A stretch of 64,000 bases of DNA from Hymenolepis diminuta. Lineage: Eukaryota; Platyhelminthes; Cestoda; Cyclophyllidea; Hymenolepididae. The position numbers and the translations under genes were made by a program. Below the pieces are notes generated by a model that saw nothing but the letters and a program-made list of their open reading frames with translations, made no database searches and was not told the origin of the DNA. The stretch is taken from NCBI GenBank assembly GCA_900708905.1, contig CAADRB010000062.1, positions 374,595-438,594 on the forward strand, in the 5' to 3' direction. Shown here piece by piece: positions 40,701 to 52,600 of the stretch (the first letter of the stretch is position 1; the number at the start of each line of letters is the position of its first letter).

Positions 40701-42342
40701 TGATATCAAGCTGATTTGAGTAATAAAACGCATTCAGAGCAATTTCACTCAAGTTTCACGGTGTCCTAACGGTCTAAAATATCTCAAATCAAGATTTCGA
40801 TGAATAGTATGGATAAACTGATACCAAAATGAAGTCATACATACTTTCTTATATCAGAAATCTTTAAATTTCACACTCCTTCCCCGTCAGTGAAGGATAG
40901 CTTTGTATCTGTGTCCCACTCACTATTCAATATGATCTTTGACCGAACATATTGGTCAAATAATTTTTAAAAAATGAAAAGCCCTCCTCTTCATTGAAGG
41001 GAGGAGACTAACTAACTTGATGGAACTTTTGAATCGTCTTAGGAGTTCGAAGAATCCCATTCGGAGCACTAGCGGCAACTTTAGCGGCTTCCGCATACTG
41101 ACCAGCGGCAAAGAGTGACTCAAATCTTTTGATGAAAAGATCATCCGCACCAGGGAGACCACACCTTGCAGCAAAACGGAAGGCTAGTGTGGGGTTATTC
41201 AACGTGCCCTTGATGTAGTTAATCACATTATCCTCATCAATACTGACAGACAAGACTTGACCCTTTCGATTGACACCCATGATACCAGATGTTGCCTCAT
41301 ATGGCACAGTCACAAAGATTGTTTCGTTGCTAACGCGGTTCATGTAGATACATGTGCCAGATTCAATATCGTAGATGTGTAAATAACCGTTTTTGGTGAT
41401 TAGAAACACGACGGCGTACTTCTGAGATGCCTGCATAGCAACAGGAAAATCGTTAACGGCCTCAGGAGGGAAGTAAACATCCAGATTCTTTTTCGCAAAT
41501 GGTTGATTGCCTTCCGGTGATTGACCAACTTCAATAATGTGGAGATTACAAGACTGAGCTGATCTAGCGGCAAAGCAGAACAAGGTAGTTGGGTTAGGTT
41601 GACCCTCGCCCTTGTATTGGACAAAGGCTGCCGTATGACCTTCAATTGGTTGACTAACTTTACGATCAACGCTATAGAGTTGCATTGAACCGACAACCCG
41701 ACTATCTTGGACGGAGATGCCGATTAAGAGCAGCCATTTGCAGCTTTCATCGGTTCGATAATTGATAATCTGTGTGTTGGCCAATGAGCCGTGGCGATCG
41801 AACATTTTAACAGGCGTTGAACCTTCTATAATAGGGTGATGACTGATTAAGGGTGAACATTACTTCCTACCTTCAATTGACCAGTGATAGACAGATCCGG
41901 CTGTAACCAAAGCGATGGTATTAGGGTTAATCCATTTCCAGAAAATGACAGGTTCAGTCATTTTGTACATATTCATTTTGGTTCTAAGTTCAATGTTAAA
42001 GATTTGTAAGACACCCTCTGATTTAAGAGCCATCACCTTGCTCACAGGATTCATGATAATTGAATCAGCTGTGATTGGCCGTGTCGTTGGATTATTAGGA
42101 TCATTCATGTCGATGATAAAAACATATTGACCATCACCTTTCTTTTCACGGACACAAATGAATTTATCCGATTCCATAGTCAAGGTATTAAAGCTAATGC
42201 TGGCAGGTTGAACGCCAACATTAACGAGCTAACGTAAGAAAAATGAATATTACAATGTTTTGATAGAAAAGATTCAAAAAATTCAATAATAAGCGCGTAC
42301 CTGTAAATGCTCTTGAAATTTTATAGGCATTGACGCGGACAT
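31720..42342 (-). CDS. CLTC: Clathrin heavy chain
   Basis: Structural subunit of the clathrin triskelion, which coats endocytic and Golgi-derived vesicles. Ten exons, complement: 42342-42301, 42228-41871, 41825-41017, 40599-40402, 40184-39080, 39011-37924, 37257-36247, 36185-35964, 34399-34318, 31847-31720. All junctions are GT-AG with matching phase and give 1680 residues (human 1675). An in-frame TAA upstream fixes the start, and the product begins [14 protein letters not shown]. Residues 1 to about 330 are the N-terminal beta-propeller with the cargo-binding groove. There Q89, F91 and K98 match human, but T87 is V and K96 is R. The helical leg repeats follow (exons 4-8) and are highly conserved. 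Exon 9 carries the charged hub segment (IDHLEKSER). Exon 10 carries PLMLT at 1643-1647, the counterpart of the human QLMLT Hsc70 uncoating motif, and a Gly/Pro-rich tail. Introns 3 and 6 (417 and 666 nt) hold nothing I recognise; introns 8 and 9 hold SINE copies. Confidence 0.97.
32450..32606 (-). mobile_element. SINE-like repeat, copy C (CHC intron 9)
   Basis: Minus-strand copy with most of the head and body: GTGCACCTTTACC, then AGAGGTCGCGAGGTTGATGC at the B-box position, then GCACATCCACTGG and GACTAATTATGACTAAC. The A box is largely lost. It lies in CHC intron 9 in the same orientation as the gene. Confidence 0.65.
32969..33204 (-). mobile_element. SINE-like repeat, copy D (fullest copy, CHC intron 9)
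   Basis: Best reference copy, about 235 bp. On the minus strand: an A-box-like GGTGGCGCGTTGGTCA at the head; a B-box region GTCACGGGTTCTA about 40 bases later; the body blocks ACATCCAGTGAACAGAATGA, TTAAGTCTGGCTAACA and CACCAGGGAGGCTCC; then the tail ATGAACGTTGGAAAACGC, ending in an AT-rich stretch. A and B boxes at this spacing are the internal promoter of RNA polymerase III genes, and tRNA-derived SINEs carry them. I see no open reading frame, consistent with a non-autonomous element. I do not know a named match. Confidence 0.75.
33690..33765 (-). mobile_element. SINE-like repeat, copy E (fragment, CHC intron 9)
   Basis: Degenerate fragment. The minus strand keeps CGGTGAACATCCAGTGGTGA, matching the start of the body block in copies C and D, preceded by a decayed head. 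Same orientation as the CHC gene. Confidence 0.4.
34075..34260. other. CpG-dense patch beside CHC exon 9
   Basis: A stretch clearly richer in G, C and CG steps than the surrounding DNA (for example ACGTTACGCGCGCTAG and GACGAGAACGCGC). It lies in CHC intron 9 starting about 60 bases downstream of exon 9. It could be an internal promoter or enhancer, or compositional noise. The open frames on both strands across this patch and exon 9 are shadows. Confidence 0.35.
34400..35740. other. CHC intron 8, gene-proximal part
   Basis: About 1.3 kb of intron 8 before copy F. I recognise no gene, RNA or repeat in it. Confidence 0.45.
35741..35910 (-). mobile_element. SINE-like repeat, copy F (CHC intron 8)
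   Basis: Minus-strand copy ending about 55 bases from exon 8. The A box ATGGCGTAGCGGTCA is intact and almost identical to copy A. The B-box position reads CCGAGTTTGATAC. The body is shortened, and the tail keeps GCCTAAGATGAGTGTT. Same orientation as CHC, close to the intron's 5' splice site. Confidence 0.7.
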
Positions 42343-42395
42343 TTTTTAATATTACGTAGAACCTCTGCTGGAAGAGAAAACGAAAGGAACTCTGT
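42343..42395 (-). promoter_or_regulatory. Strong splice acceptor upstream of the CHC start
   Basis: Reading the minus strand toward the ATG there is a long pyrimidine tract (TTCCTTTCGTTTTCTCTTCC) followed by AG at 42369-42368, then 25 bases to the start codon. This looks like a 3' splice site. Either a 5' UTR intron or a spliced leader could join here. I could not identify a matching donor upstream. Confidence 0.5.
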
Positions 42396-43604
42396 GAGGC
42401 GGATTCCACAATTCACCGTACGCAGAGCGATTTTATTGGTGGATAGACTGGTGTATCCAGCTACTTTAATAAAATATGGACTATGAAAAAAAGATGACAA
42501 GAAATTTGACATTGAAAGTCATTAAATTCTAAAGTCATTAATATATTAGTGATAATGGCATTCTTTGATATCACAATTTGTATCAACTGCAAGTGTAAAA
42601 ATATTTTTTATACACATTTTTTCAGTTTATTTAATATGTATGTAAGGTTATTAAGTATTGTAATTTTATATTCTGTGGATGAAACTTTAGAATTAATCCA
42701 GAACTTAGCTAAGAGTGCAAACTTCTGCTACACTAATGGAATACCTATTGAATAATGAGAAACATTTTGCATGTTATTCGTTTTCGTGAAAGATTTACGT
42801 ATTGGAGTTTTTTGTTTTTTATAGGTGTTGACCGTTCTGAATATGATAACAGTTATCTATCATTTCCATTGAGAATTTTTCAATGAAATTTATCTGACTA
42901 ATAAAAATGCGTTCCCAGTTCTGGTATGAGAATTTAGTTCTTCTTAAACATAACGGCCTTAAAGGCTCACTTTTTCTACAATTTTCAAATACATCCAAAT
43001 CTTCCATGAATTACATTAATTAATCTCTAAACATTTTTTCAATATAGCAGCTCATTTTAAAATAAATTTTATAAAATTTATAAGTATTGTCATGGATATT
43101 GCACCTGAATAATTAATTTCCATAGTACATAGGGAAAAGAAATGTACAAGGCTATTGAAATTGGGATTTAATAGACTTATTTATTGAATCCGCACTGTCT
43201 TAAAGTTGGAGACTAATTTTTATGAGGTAAATAAAGGATTAAAAGGAATGCCAAGCATATCTTAATTGTGCTTCTAGTTTTTTCTTTGGTAAAGTCATTG
43301 TTCATTCGAGTGAATTTATAATAGCATAAATTTGAAAAGCCCATAAAAAGGTAGGAAGAATTTTCAATAAAATTAGCTGGGAGTTAAGATTAAATAGATA
43401 TAAGAAAATTTTAAATTTTTTACTTGGCATATTTTTGTTCTAAGTTGACTAGCCATTTGACACTATCTAGTTTTAATGCGCATTTTCTGCCGCGGGTCTT
43501 ACGGTTGGACCGGCACTTTAACGATCTGATCCATCACGTGGGTTGCCTTTCTTTTAAACTTAAATCAGATTTAGCGGCTGTTACTACTGAATTGAATTAT
43601 TGAA
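42396..43604. other. Divergent intergenic region between CHC and DDX54
   Basis: The two start codons are 1.29 kb apart and face away from each other, so this segment must hold both promoters. Most is AT-rich. A short GC-richer stretch at about 43485-43550 lies just upstream of DDX54 and includes CACGTG at 43535-43540, the core E-box bound by Myc/Max-type factors in other animals. I cannot point to a TATA box with confidence. Confidence 0.5.
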
Positions 43605-43623
43605 ACAAATTTTGTTCTTCTAG
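43605..43623 (+). promoter_or_regulatory. Splice-acceptor-like site before the DDX54 start
   Basis: TTTTGTTCTTCTAG ends at 43623, leaving only 8 bases (CTCATAAA) before the ATG at 43632. A pyrimidine tract plus AG this close to a start codon fits an acceptor for a spliced leader or a 5' UTR intron. The site also limits the 5' UTR to a few bases if it is used. Confidence 0.45.
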
Positions 43624-43631
43624 CTCATAAA

Positions 43632-46600
43632 ATGTCGTCGGCTGGGGAATCTTCAGGTGAATCCGATATGGACGTTGACGAAATGCGTCAACTTGTCCAA
43701 AAAGCCAACCGTAAGAACAAAAAACGCTCTGGTGGTTTTCAAGCGATGGGTCTGAGCCAACCGATCTTTAACGGTATCGTCAGGAAGGGATATTTAGCCC
43801 CAACACCCATTCAACGCAAAGCCATTCCAGTAATTATATCTGGTCGTGATGTGGTTGCAATGGCACGAACCGGTAGTGGAAAAACGGCTGCCTTTCTCAT
43901 TCCTCTTTTGGAGAGACTTAAAGTTCATCAGTGCTCTGGTGCTCGAGCTCTTCTCCTGAGCCCTACTCGTGAATTGGCAATGCAGACCCTCACTTTCGTC
44001 AGAGATGTATGGTTTCGGAAATTATGTCGTCCCGTTTTTCAGGTACTAATTTATAATTTCTCTTTTAGATTGGTCGGTACACGAATCTTGTAGCAGCTGT
44101 TATTGTTGGTGGTGATAAGTATGGTCATATTTTAATCTTTTTTCTAACCAAATTTATTTTAGAATGGAAGATCAATTCATGGCACTTCATCAGAACCCAG
44201 ACATGTAAGTTGAATAATCATATTTTATCGCCATTTTTTAGTATCATTGCCACACCTGGTCGTCTTTTACATGTCATTATGGAAATGAATTTATCTCTAC
44301 GATCAATTGAGTATGTAGTGTTTGACGAGGGAGATAGATTATTCGAACTTGGATTTGCGGACCAATTAAAGGAAACTCTGCATCGTATTCCATCGAAACG
44401 TCAGACGCTCATCTTCTCTGCTACCCTTCCTGGAGCTTTGTTAGAATTTGCTCAAGCTGGTCTCACTGAACCGGCTTTGATTCGACTTGATGTAGACACT
44501 AAATTGAGTGAAAATTTGAAAATGGCTTTCATTACTTGTTATTCATTTGAGAAAGAGGCTCTTTTGATTCATTTACTCAAAACAGTCATCCCAGTAAGTG
44601 AGAAAGTGGTTATATTCTTCGCGACAAAACATCATGTGGATTATATGGAGTTGGTAAGCGTTCTTTTCTTGTTTATCTAATATACTGTATAGGAACGGTT
44701 TAGTTCTTTGAGAAGCATTAGTTACGTTTTTCACCACTTTGCAATCTTAGGATTTATCATACAAAGAAGTTTTGGAGGAAACATGATCTAGGTTTTATTA
44801 GGGATTTTGTAGATATTATTATTTAATGTAAGTGGGTATACAGCCACAAGTCTCTAGAAGTAGAGACCAGGAAGCATCAGATTTACAAAGGGTAAGCGGA
44901 ATCGGCCGTCTTGCCTCTACTGGGATTATCCCATCTAGAGGGAGCGGCATGAAATAGATTAAGTCATTATCTAGCCAATAACTACTGACCTCTTTTGGTT
45001 CGGTTCTGTATTGGTCCACTCTGGAGATGTTTGTGCCTCCGTTAAGTTAGCTGGATTGCGGACCTACTTCGAACGTACACTATGGCTTGCAATGGATGAA
45101 TTCAGGTAACCTTGAGTGTATTAGGACTAATAGTTAGGCGACACTGGGATAGGATCTTATTCCAGATTATACTGTGGAAATCCCAGTTGGCGATTGGGAG
45201 CACTAATTAATTTCTCGGCACTGGTGACTCTTACGGGCATCTTATCTTCCATTCCGATATCAATAATTGCCTACACTTATTTAGTGTATTTATGCTAAAA
45301 AATTAATGTCTTGTTTCTAGATGTTCAACGATTTCGGTATCGACTGCACTGTTGTACACTCTGGACTCGATCCTGCAGCTCGCAACATGGCAGTCCGAAA
45401 TTTCCGCTATGGCCACGTTCGTTGTATGCTTGTCACCGACTTGGCTGCTCGCGGTATCGATATCCCCATCTTGGACAATGTTATCAATTTTCACTTTCCT
45501 GCCCAGCCCAAACTCTTTGTCCATCGAGTTGGTAGGTTCAGTACCTCTTTTTTATTCTTAAACCTCTCTACCGGTGACCGTACAAGTCTGCGAAGTAGTA
45601 GATGTCCATATCCAGTGAGCGAAATGGACAACCACACTAGTTAAGTTCGGCTAATAAAGGTTTCATTCGAGTCAACGGACTTCGTGATACTATCCCTCTA
45701 CCCAGGATGAGTGTTGGAAAAAGCTTTTCTAAATAAGTCTGGTAGTTATCTATTTGATTATTCTCCATTATTTTAGAATAGAATAGATAATGCAAATGTT
45801 TACCGGTTACAATCAGCCTATCATTCACTTAAAATGATGGGAAGAGTCGCCAAAAAATTGGGAATTACCTCAATGGCAACGTGATGGCTATAGCCGTTTA
45901 GCTAATTCTCAGAGCCTACACAATTTCTCTCTTGTGATTCTATAAAGAAAAACTGATGACTAGGTTTTTGAAATGTCTTTGTCATTATCAGTTAAGGTGC
46001 ACGTCTGTGAGGTCAGAGGTTGCAAACATGGTACGATAAATTACATTTGAAACTTTTCAACAAGGTTCGTGTTTCTTATCGGGTGGACTGCAGAATGTCT
46101 TCCTCCTATTCATAATGAGCGTTGGAATACACTTCCCCTCGATATATCTTGCCGTGCATGATTAGCTCCTTCTACTACATTAACTGAGTCGTCCATTATA
46201 TAGATCTACAAGCCGTAAGGCCTGAAATTGCTAAAGCTCCATTTCAGGGCCCCTTGATTCAACAAAAGTTGGGCGTTTGTTTACCACAGAATATTGACGG
46301 ATAGATGAACACATTGACATGTCATTGAGTTCACTATAATGAGTAGAATGAAAGTGAAGTGTGGAAAGGAAGGGAATCTTTGCCGATTGGACATCGTGAA
46401 TTTGATAATGAAGATAAGCTATGTACAGCTGGGTACTATTATTATCATCTTTCCTCGGATTGAACATTGTCTATTTTGGTTTTTATCGACCCTACTCACT
46501 CCGGCATTCATTGGAATGATAGGGAGAATCGTCACAGACTGCAGAACGGTTCAATGGGATTATGATGGTTCTAACTGTCCTGTTCACTCTTACATTTACA

Positions 46601-49600
46601 GTTAAGGTCTGTAAATTGAGATGAGATGCTTGACGCCCATTTAATTCGCCATTGTAATGTAATATGGGCGTAGTGATTTGAAGTAATGCTGAATAGGAAT
46701 AGCTTCATTTGGTGTTTTCCCCCAATGCGAGCTAAGATACTTAAATCATAACGAAACCTGGTCAGGTTTAAGTAAGTGTTTTTCATATGCATATCGGCTC
46801 TAATCAGCCCATCATTTATTACAATGATGGGGACAAGGCGCCATAAAATGAGAATAGGCTTAATGGAGTGTAATGGCTCTAGCCAGCTCTCGGAGCCTAC
46901 ATGACAGTTACCTGAGGTTTGTAAATGAGATGTTCTTTCCATTCGTGGTAATCGTGATCATCGTTGTGGTTCCATAAACATGTAATGGATTAAAATAGCG
47001 CCTTAGTAGCATCTTTATATAAAAAGGGATACACCAACATTGTTAACGAAAGGGCACCCTGGAAATATCGTGGTTAAAAGACCAGAGCTTGCCAGTTGGT
47101 GTGACCAGTCTCGAAAAAGTACTTACTGCTAGCTAAAGGTAACATGCAAGTGCCACGCCTTAAAGCTGTTGCGATATGTTATCGCTATTGGAAGTCCTGA
47201 TTTTTGTATTACGCGGTAGAGGCAAAATGTTCCTTATCTATCTGTTATGCGTAGCATGTTGTCGCAGTGATGACCATGTGTGTCTTATATCATAAATCAG
47301 GAAATACATGCTCACTGATGTATATTTAGTGATGTAGTTGGTCAATCACATGTGTCTTGTCATTAGGAGGGATAGTAAAATACTAGTTTCTCTTAAGGAT
47401 GGCTTCAGAATATCTTCCTTCCACTAGAGTCAAGTATTGTCAACACTCGTATTAACGTCTCATAAAGTTTTTATCAAATCGTCTGGGCAATTGAGCTTTC
47501 TAATTATTTTAATCTGTCTCGAAACGATGCTACAATTGAGGGAGATAACATGAGGGAGCCACAATGGAATAGGTGGTGACTTGGTTGAAATTGATAATGA
47601 TTGATAAATACCGTGTGTGGAATTCGGTGCATACGCGTGTGTAACGAGTCAAGCGTACTAGAGATGAACTCTAAGTCCATGCAACTCATCCTTAATTTCG
47701 ATGAAATCGTCGTGCCGATGAAATATACACTGACTACATGGTTAATGAACGCCACACAAATTAATAGGGTTCGAACTTAGTGGTAATGCAACCTAGGCAA
47801 TGTCAGTGTTTCATTTGTAAATATGCATATGTTTTAGCAGCGGGCGTCGAATCATATCGGCGTAAATCGTAGTCGTAGACGCACTCATTCCAGGATTAGT
47901 GAGTGGTGCCTAAGTGTGTTACAGCTGTAGCTTTCTTTTCCATCTTGATCCACTTCACTTTGTCGGTCTATTGTTTCGTGTCATTGCGGTTCGGAAGAAT
48001 GTACTTCCTTGCTTCTAATTTTGTCAAATTAGTGATGACATTTTTTTCTCTATTTGTATGCATTTGTACATGAATGTTTGTCGTGTAATGTAGCCAGTCT
48101 CGAAACGGTACTTTCTGATTTTAGTATCGTCTCACACTGGCTAAAAGTAGCATGCATCTGCTATGTTATGGCATTTGCGACATTATTACACTAAAAGAAA
48201 GTCATGAAATGATGTTATAAACAAAAGTTGGCACGATTATCTAACAATGTCCAAGATTAATTAGCGTAATAGTAAAAGTGAAAGTGGATTATGGCTATCG
48301 CACGTCAAATTCCGCTGCTTAAGCGTATTTGTAGCGCGCTATGCGTTGTGAAGATAAAGTAGCTAAACAGCTTGCACTCATTGCATTTCCGCCATCCTGT
48401 TAGTGGTGGTTTGGTAGAGTATACTGCAGCACAAACTGCAGCATTTTTCGCTTCTGTGACGGTACTTTCGTGATTTGAATAGTGATTTTTCCAAAGTTCT
48501 TGTTAGAAAAAAAGATAAATACTTCCCAGCCTCGTTTAGGGAAGCGTTTCCCAACGGAAAGTATCTTAGAGTCGCTCCTGAGAAACTCTCATTTCACCAT
48601 TTCTCTTGGTTAGAATTAGCTAGTGTCATTGGCCATCTACATCACTGGATGGGCACTGATGAGGACCGAGTTAACTTGAGAGACGAGCATGTTGACTGGT
48701 GCGCCATCGATGCACAATAAATGATTTTCAACACCTATTCTTGGGTCTCTAAGATCGAGAAACTCAGTATCTGTTGATCAGCATTAATTATTTCAGCCAA
48801 CGATGGATCTTGAACCACTGACCTCTATTTCTTCAAATGTACTCGTTAGCTCTGCACCCAAGATGTTAATTTTGATCTTTTTATTTGAGAGAATTTGAAA
48901 GTTAGGAATCACCAAATCAAGACGGTGAGGTTTTCTGAATTATCACCATTCACCACGAACAATATGTTAGGATGGCGGATTAGTTTGGATATTTTAAGTT
49001 GGAACTGATAAAGATGGCGTTCACCTAGTATCTAGTACGAGTGTATTTCAGTAATGAGGTTAAACTAATTTGGGTCACTACGGCTTAAACTTAAGGGTAT
49101 AATTATTTTCAACTCTCCCCATTTTTACAGGTCGTGTTGCTCGAGCCGGTCGTACAGGGATGTCCATCTCTCTGATTGACTCGGATGAGTTGCCTTACCT
49201 GGTGGATCTTTTTGTATTCCTGGGTCGTCAACTCATCACCTCCCATGTGATTGGTTCTGATGCAGCTACGCATGTTAACGACTCTGAATGGCCGAATGAA
49301 TTACTTGGATCTTGCCCACGAGGCCTCATTGCCGTGGATATTGAAGCTGTTTCAAAGAGAGAAACGGATAATAGTGTTCTGGTTAGTTGAAAATCTTGTT
49401 TTTTACCTCTTATTAATAAGCTTCCCAAGGTCATTAGGAGGGTTGTTCACAACACTTATTTGGTAGAGAGGTGGCTTGAAGTCGCTCTTTAGTTGACCAG
49501 AATTGACCAGGGAGGTTAGTTACACACTATTGGATGAGCACTTATCGTTTGACCCTTGACTTGCCAAACATGCACGTTGACCACTTGTGTCTAAAACCAG

Positions 49601-52600
49601 TTATACATGGTAGCGGTAGGAGTATTGTTAGGTTGAAATGTGTGTTCCGGTGTTGCAGCGGTTAATGTGGTCGTCTCGAAGTCAGACATCATGGGTTCGA
49701 TGCTTATTGATACATACTCAATGAACGGAATGACTAAGCGCGTTGGTCAAATTTGGCTGATAAAAAGGATGAAAGATTTAGAGTTTTCCACCAGCGAGGT
49801 TTCATGGTACTGCTCTTCTACTCAAGATTGTTTTCATTTCATTCGTTTAGTTCTGACGGGATGGCAGTTAGTTTTGTAGACACTTATTTAAGATAAACAC
49901 TTGAGTTCTAATATTACTTTTCAATCCGTTTTAGGCTTCGGCTTCAGTAGTGTGTAAACGAGCTCTAAAGAAGTACACTTCAACTCGGCCAAAGGCTAGC
50001 ACAGAATCTGTTCGACGGGCAAAGGAGTTGCGACTGGACTTGGCTACCCTTACTCCACATCCGATATTTGGTGAGTATCATTTGCCCTAGCTGAATGTCT
50101 TCGCGCCCTAGTTTTTTATTCTTTCCGGCATTCAAATGTCTTTCTGGACTTATTTTGAATTACATTGAATGCCAATATTAGTTCCATAAGGGCATTCTTA
50201 CATTTTTCACTTCAGAATCGGGAAGAAGAGTAACGCTGTTGATCAATTATGGTTAGGACACTCACCATTTCCTACATATATATAACTAGAACGTACTGAG
50301 AATTTCAGATAACTTTACTGTTAATATTGATTAGAACCTTTATATTATGTCTAGTGAGCTGAGATAGCCTTTGCACAGTATATTATCGTTGAATCAATGA
50401 AAATCTTATTTCTGGGCTGCTGATCCAGAGTTGAGGATTTTTTGCTAACACTTAGCTGTCTTCTATAAGCTAAAACCACTTAGACCCTAGAAAGAAGAAA
50501 AAGACTTGTAGCTAAAAACGATGGTTTTCATAAAGAACTTAATTTGGTCTATACAGGTTTCGATATGTTGTAAATGATTGACTGTCTTGTTAACCTGTAA
50601 TTACAGCAGTGCTTTCTTCACTAGTGGCCTTGCATATCCAGATGTGTGTGGAGAAATCCAATAATCGGTAATCCAATGCACGAGGAATGAGGTTTACAAG
50701 TTTCTTTCGAGTGCAATTAAGATGCCTAGTTAGGCTCCCTAACAGGATGTGAGAAGTTAGGTGAGATTGGATGGTGAATGTAATCGAGGTTGAGGAATTC
50801 GGCCTCATGTAACCTTTAGGAAGTGAAGACTATGGGTATTACTAACCAATTCCTAATTGTTATTTTCCGGTTTTTCTACCCAAAGTCAGTTTTTAATGAT
50901 CATATGTGCCCATCAAAGCTAATTAGAATTGTATAACCTCTTTATAGTCATTTTATTGTGACATTTCGTGATGACTGCATTTACTCTGAATCGAACATAG
51001 TTTGATTTTTTGGCGTCTAATTTATCCTTTTTTCTTCTAGCATCTCAGCTCTCCCAAATCGATACGAAGAGAGAGGAGATACTAGAAACGCTTCGTAATC
51101 GCAACCTACCGGTACCTAAATTGATTTTTTCTAATTACTTTTCATACTTCCATGTTTCTTCTAACTAACTCTCCCCCTCCTTTTTCAGACCATCTTTGAA
51201 GCACTGGGTAAGACTACAAACCCTGAGGCCTTCCAAACAATGCAACGGAAACGTCGCATCCACGACAATCTAATCGCCAGATCCTCGGAGAAACTGAAAG
51301 CTCAAATGGCACAAAAGCGAGTTGAAGAGGAGGTGATATTAGCCAAAGCCAAGGCGGTTGTTAAAAGACAAAAGAAAGTGGCAGAACAAGATCCAGCTGT
51401 AAGTTGGCCCCAATTACTTTGGTCAGGTTTCCTGCCGCATGTCCAAGTTCGCATCTTCCGAGTCTTGGGTTATGATATCAAAGCCCGTCGATATAAGTCT
51501 TTAAGTTTGCCTGCTGGAGAAGTTTTTCTAGTTCAGATTGGTGATTAATATCTTTGTCTCTATGAAAAGATAATGACTTGTAATTTCAGAAGACTGTTAA
51601 ATGGCATCATTGGCTTATCGGCAAATGTTCATGTCTGCCAATTCGGAGACAATGGATTCGATATTCACTAGTGCGTACATCCAGTGGATTGCATGGCCAC
51701 CGTGCTTGTTAATAATGGTTAACAAGTGGGATAATGGAATGCAAATATCTCATCTAAGAGGCCAAGTTTAGTGTTGGAAAGCTTTTTATCGACAAGTTGT
51801 GGTCTTTCCAAACAAACTCATTAGAAACATCCACGGTTGAAATGATTTTCGTAAAGTTAGACATGTAGCTAACAGAATATTCGAGAATGTTTAAATCTAA
51901 CCTGGAATGCTCTTCTGTTTAATTCGATGGACTTAGATCTAATTCCTACAATTTGCTTTATTCATAGGCTATTTTGGACAGTAGTTGAGCAGTCCATGAA
52001 CGGTTAGCAGCTTAGTTCAATGGCTGTATTGAAGTGCTATTCAATTGTCAATAGAAATCTAACCATTCTGTTTTACTCTCATTCCTCACAGGAGATAAGA
52101 CCGGCTCCGGGAAGTACCTTCTTTGTGCCAGTCGGTCCTTCGGCATTGGATGAAGCGACGGAGAGGGGTTTGAGCACTCAGACCAGTGCTCTAGATGCTG
52201 GAGTCAACAATTTTGCCATCTCTGCTCAAGATGCTCGATTGGACATCCATGCAGATGAAGTTGGAATCACTCAAAGGTGAGTTGCTGAATCTCTTTCAAA
52301 TTTCCGAGATTAGGAGTTCGTTTATGTAAAGGTAGGTAGACTAATAGATGCATAGTTTTTGAAAAGTTATGATTTATTTTCCAGTCTTTCATTATCCACT
52401 TTCAAATTTCTTTCGTGAAAATTAAACATTTGGCAAAAGACTTTAATGACTTTTAAATTAAATATATCTCCTTTAAATTTGTTGTATTTTCTTCTATTGA
52501 TAGGAGAAGAAGACGAAGATGATTAATGAAATTCGTTTTTTCTATCATTGCGCTTTGGCTTTTGCATCCTAGTATTGGCCTATGCCTTTTCTTTCCAAAT

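Noticed and set aside
44007..44042. 36-nt in-frame extension of DDX54 exon 1 to the donor after CAG at 44042
   Set aside because: It would leave a 26-nt intron, too short to splice, and would insert 12 residues absent from the family; the donor at 44007 gives the conserved sequence.
47730..47800. Possible further SINE head with GGGTTCGAAC
   Set aside because: Only the B-box-like core matches; the A box, body and tail are absent, so the evidence is too weak.
48475..48720. 82-codon open frame in DDX54 intron 5
   Set aside because: It is the complement of SINE-like copy L; the same blocks recur in other copies without an open frame.
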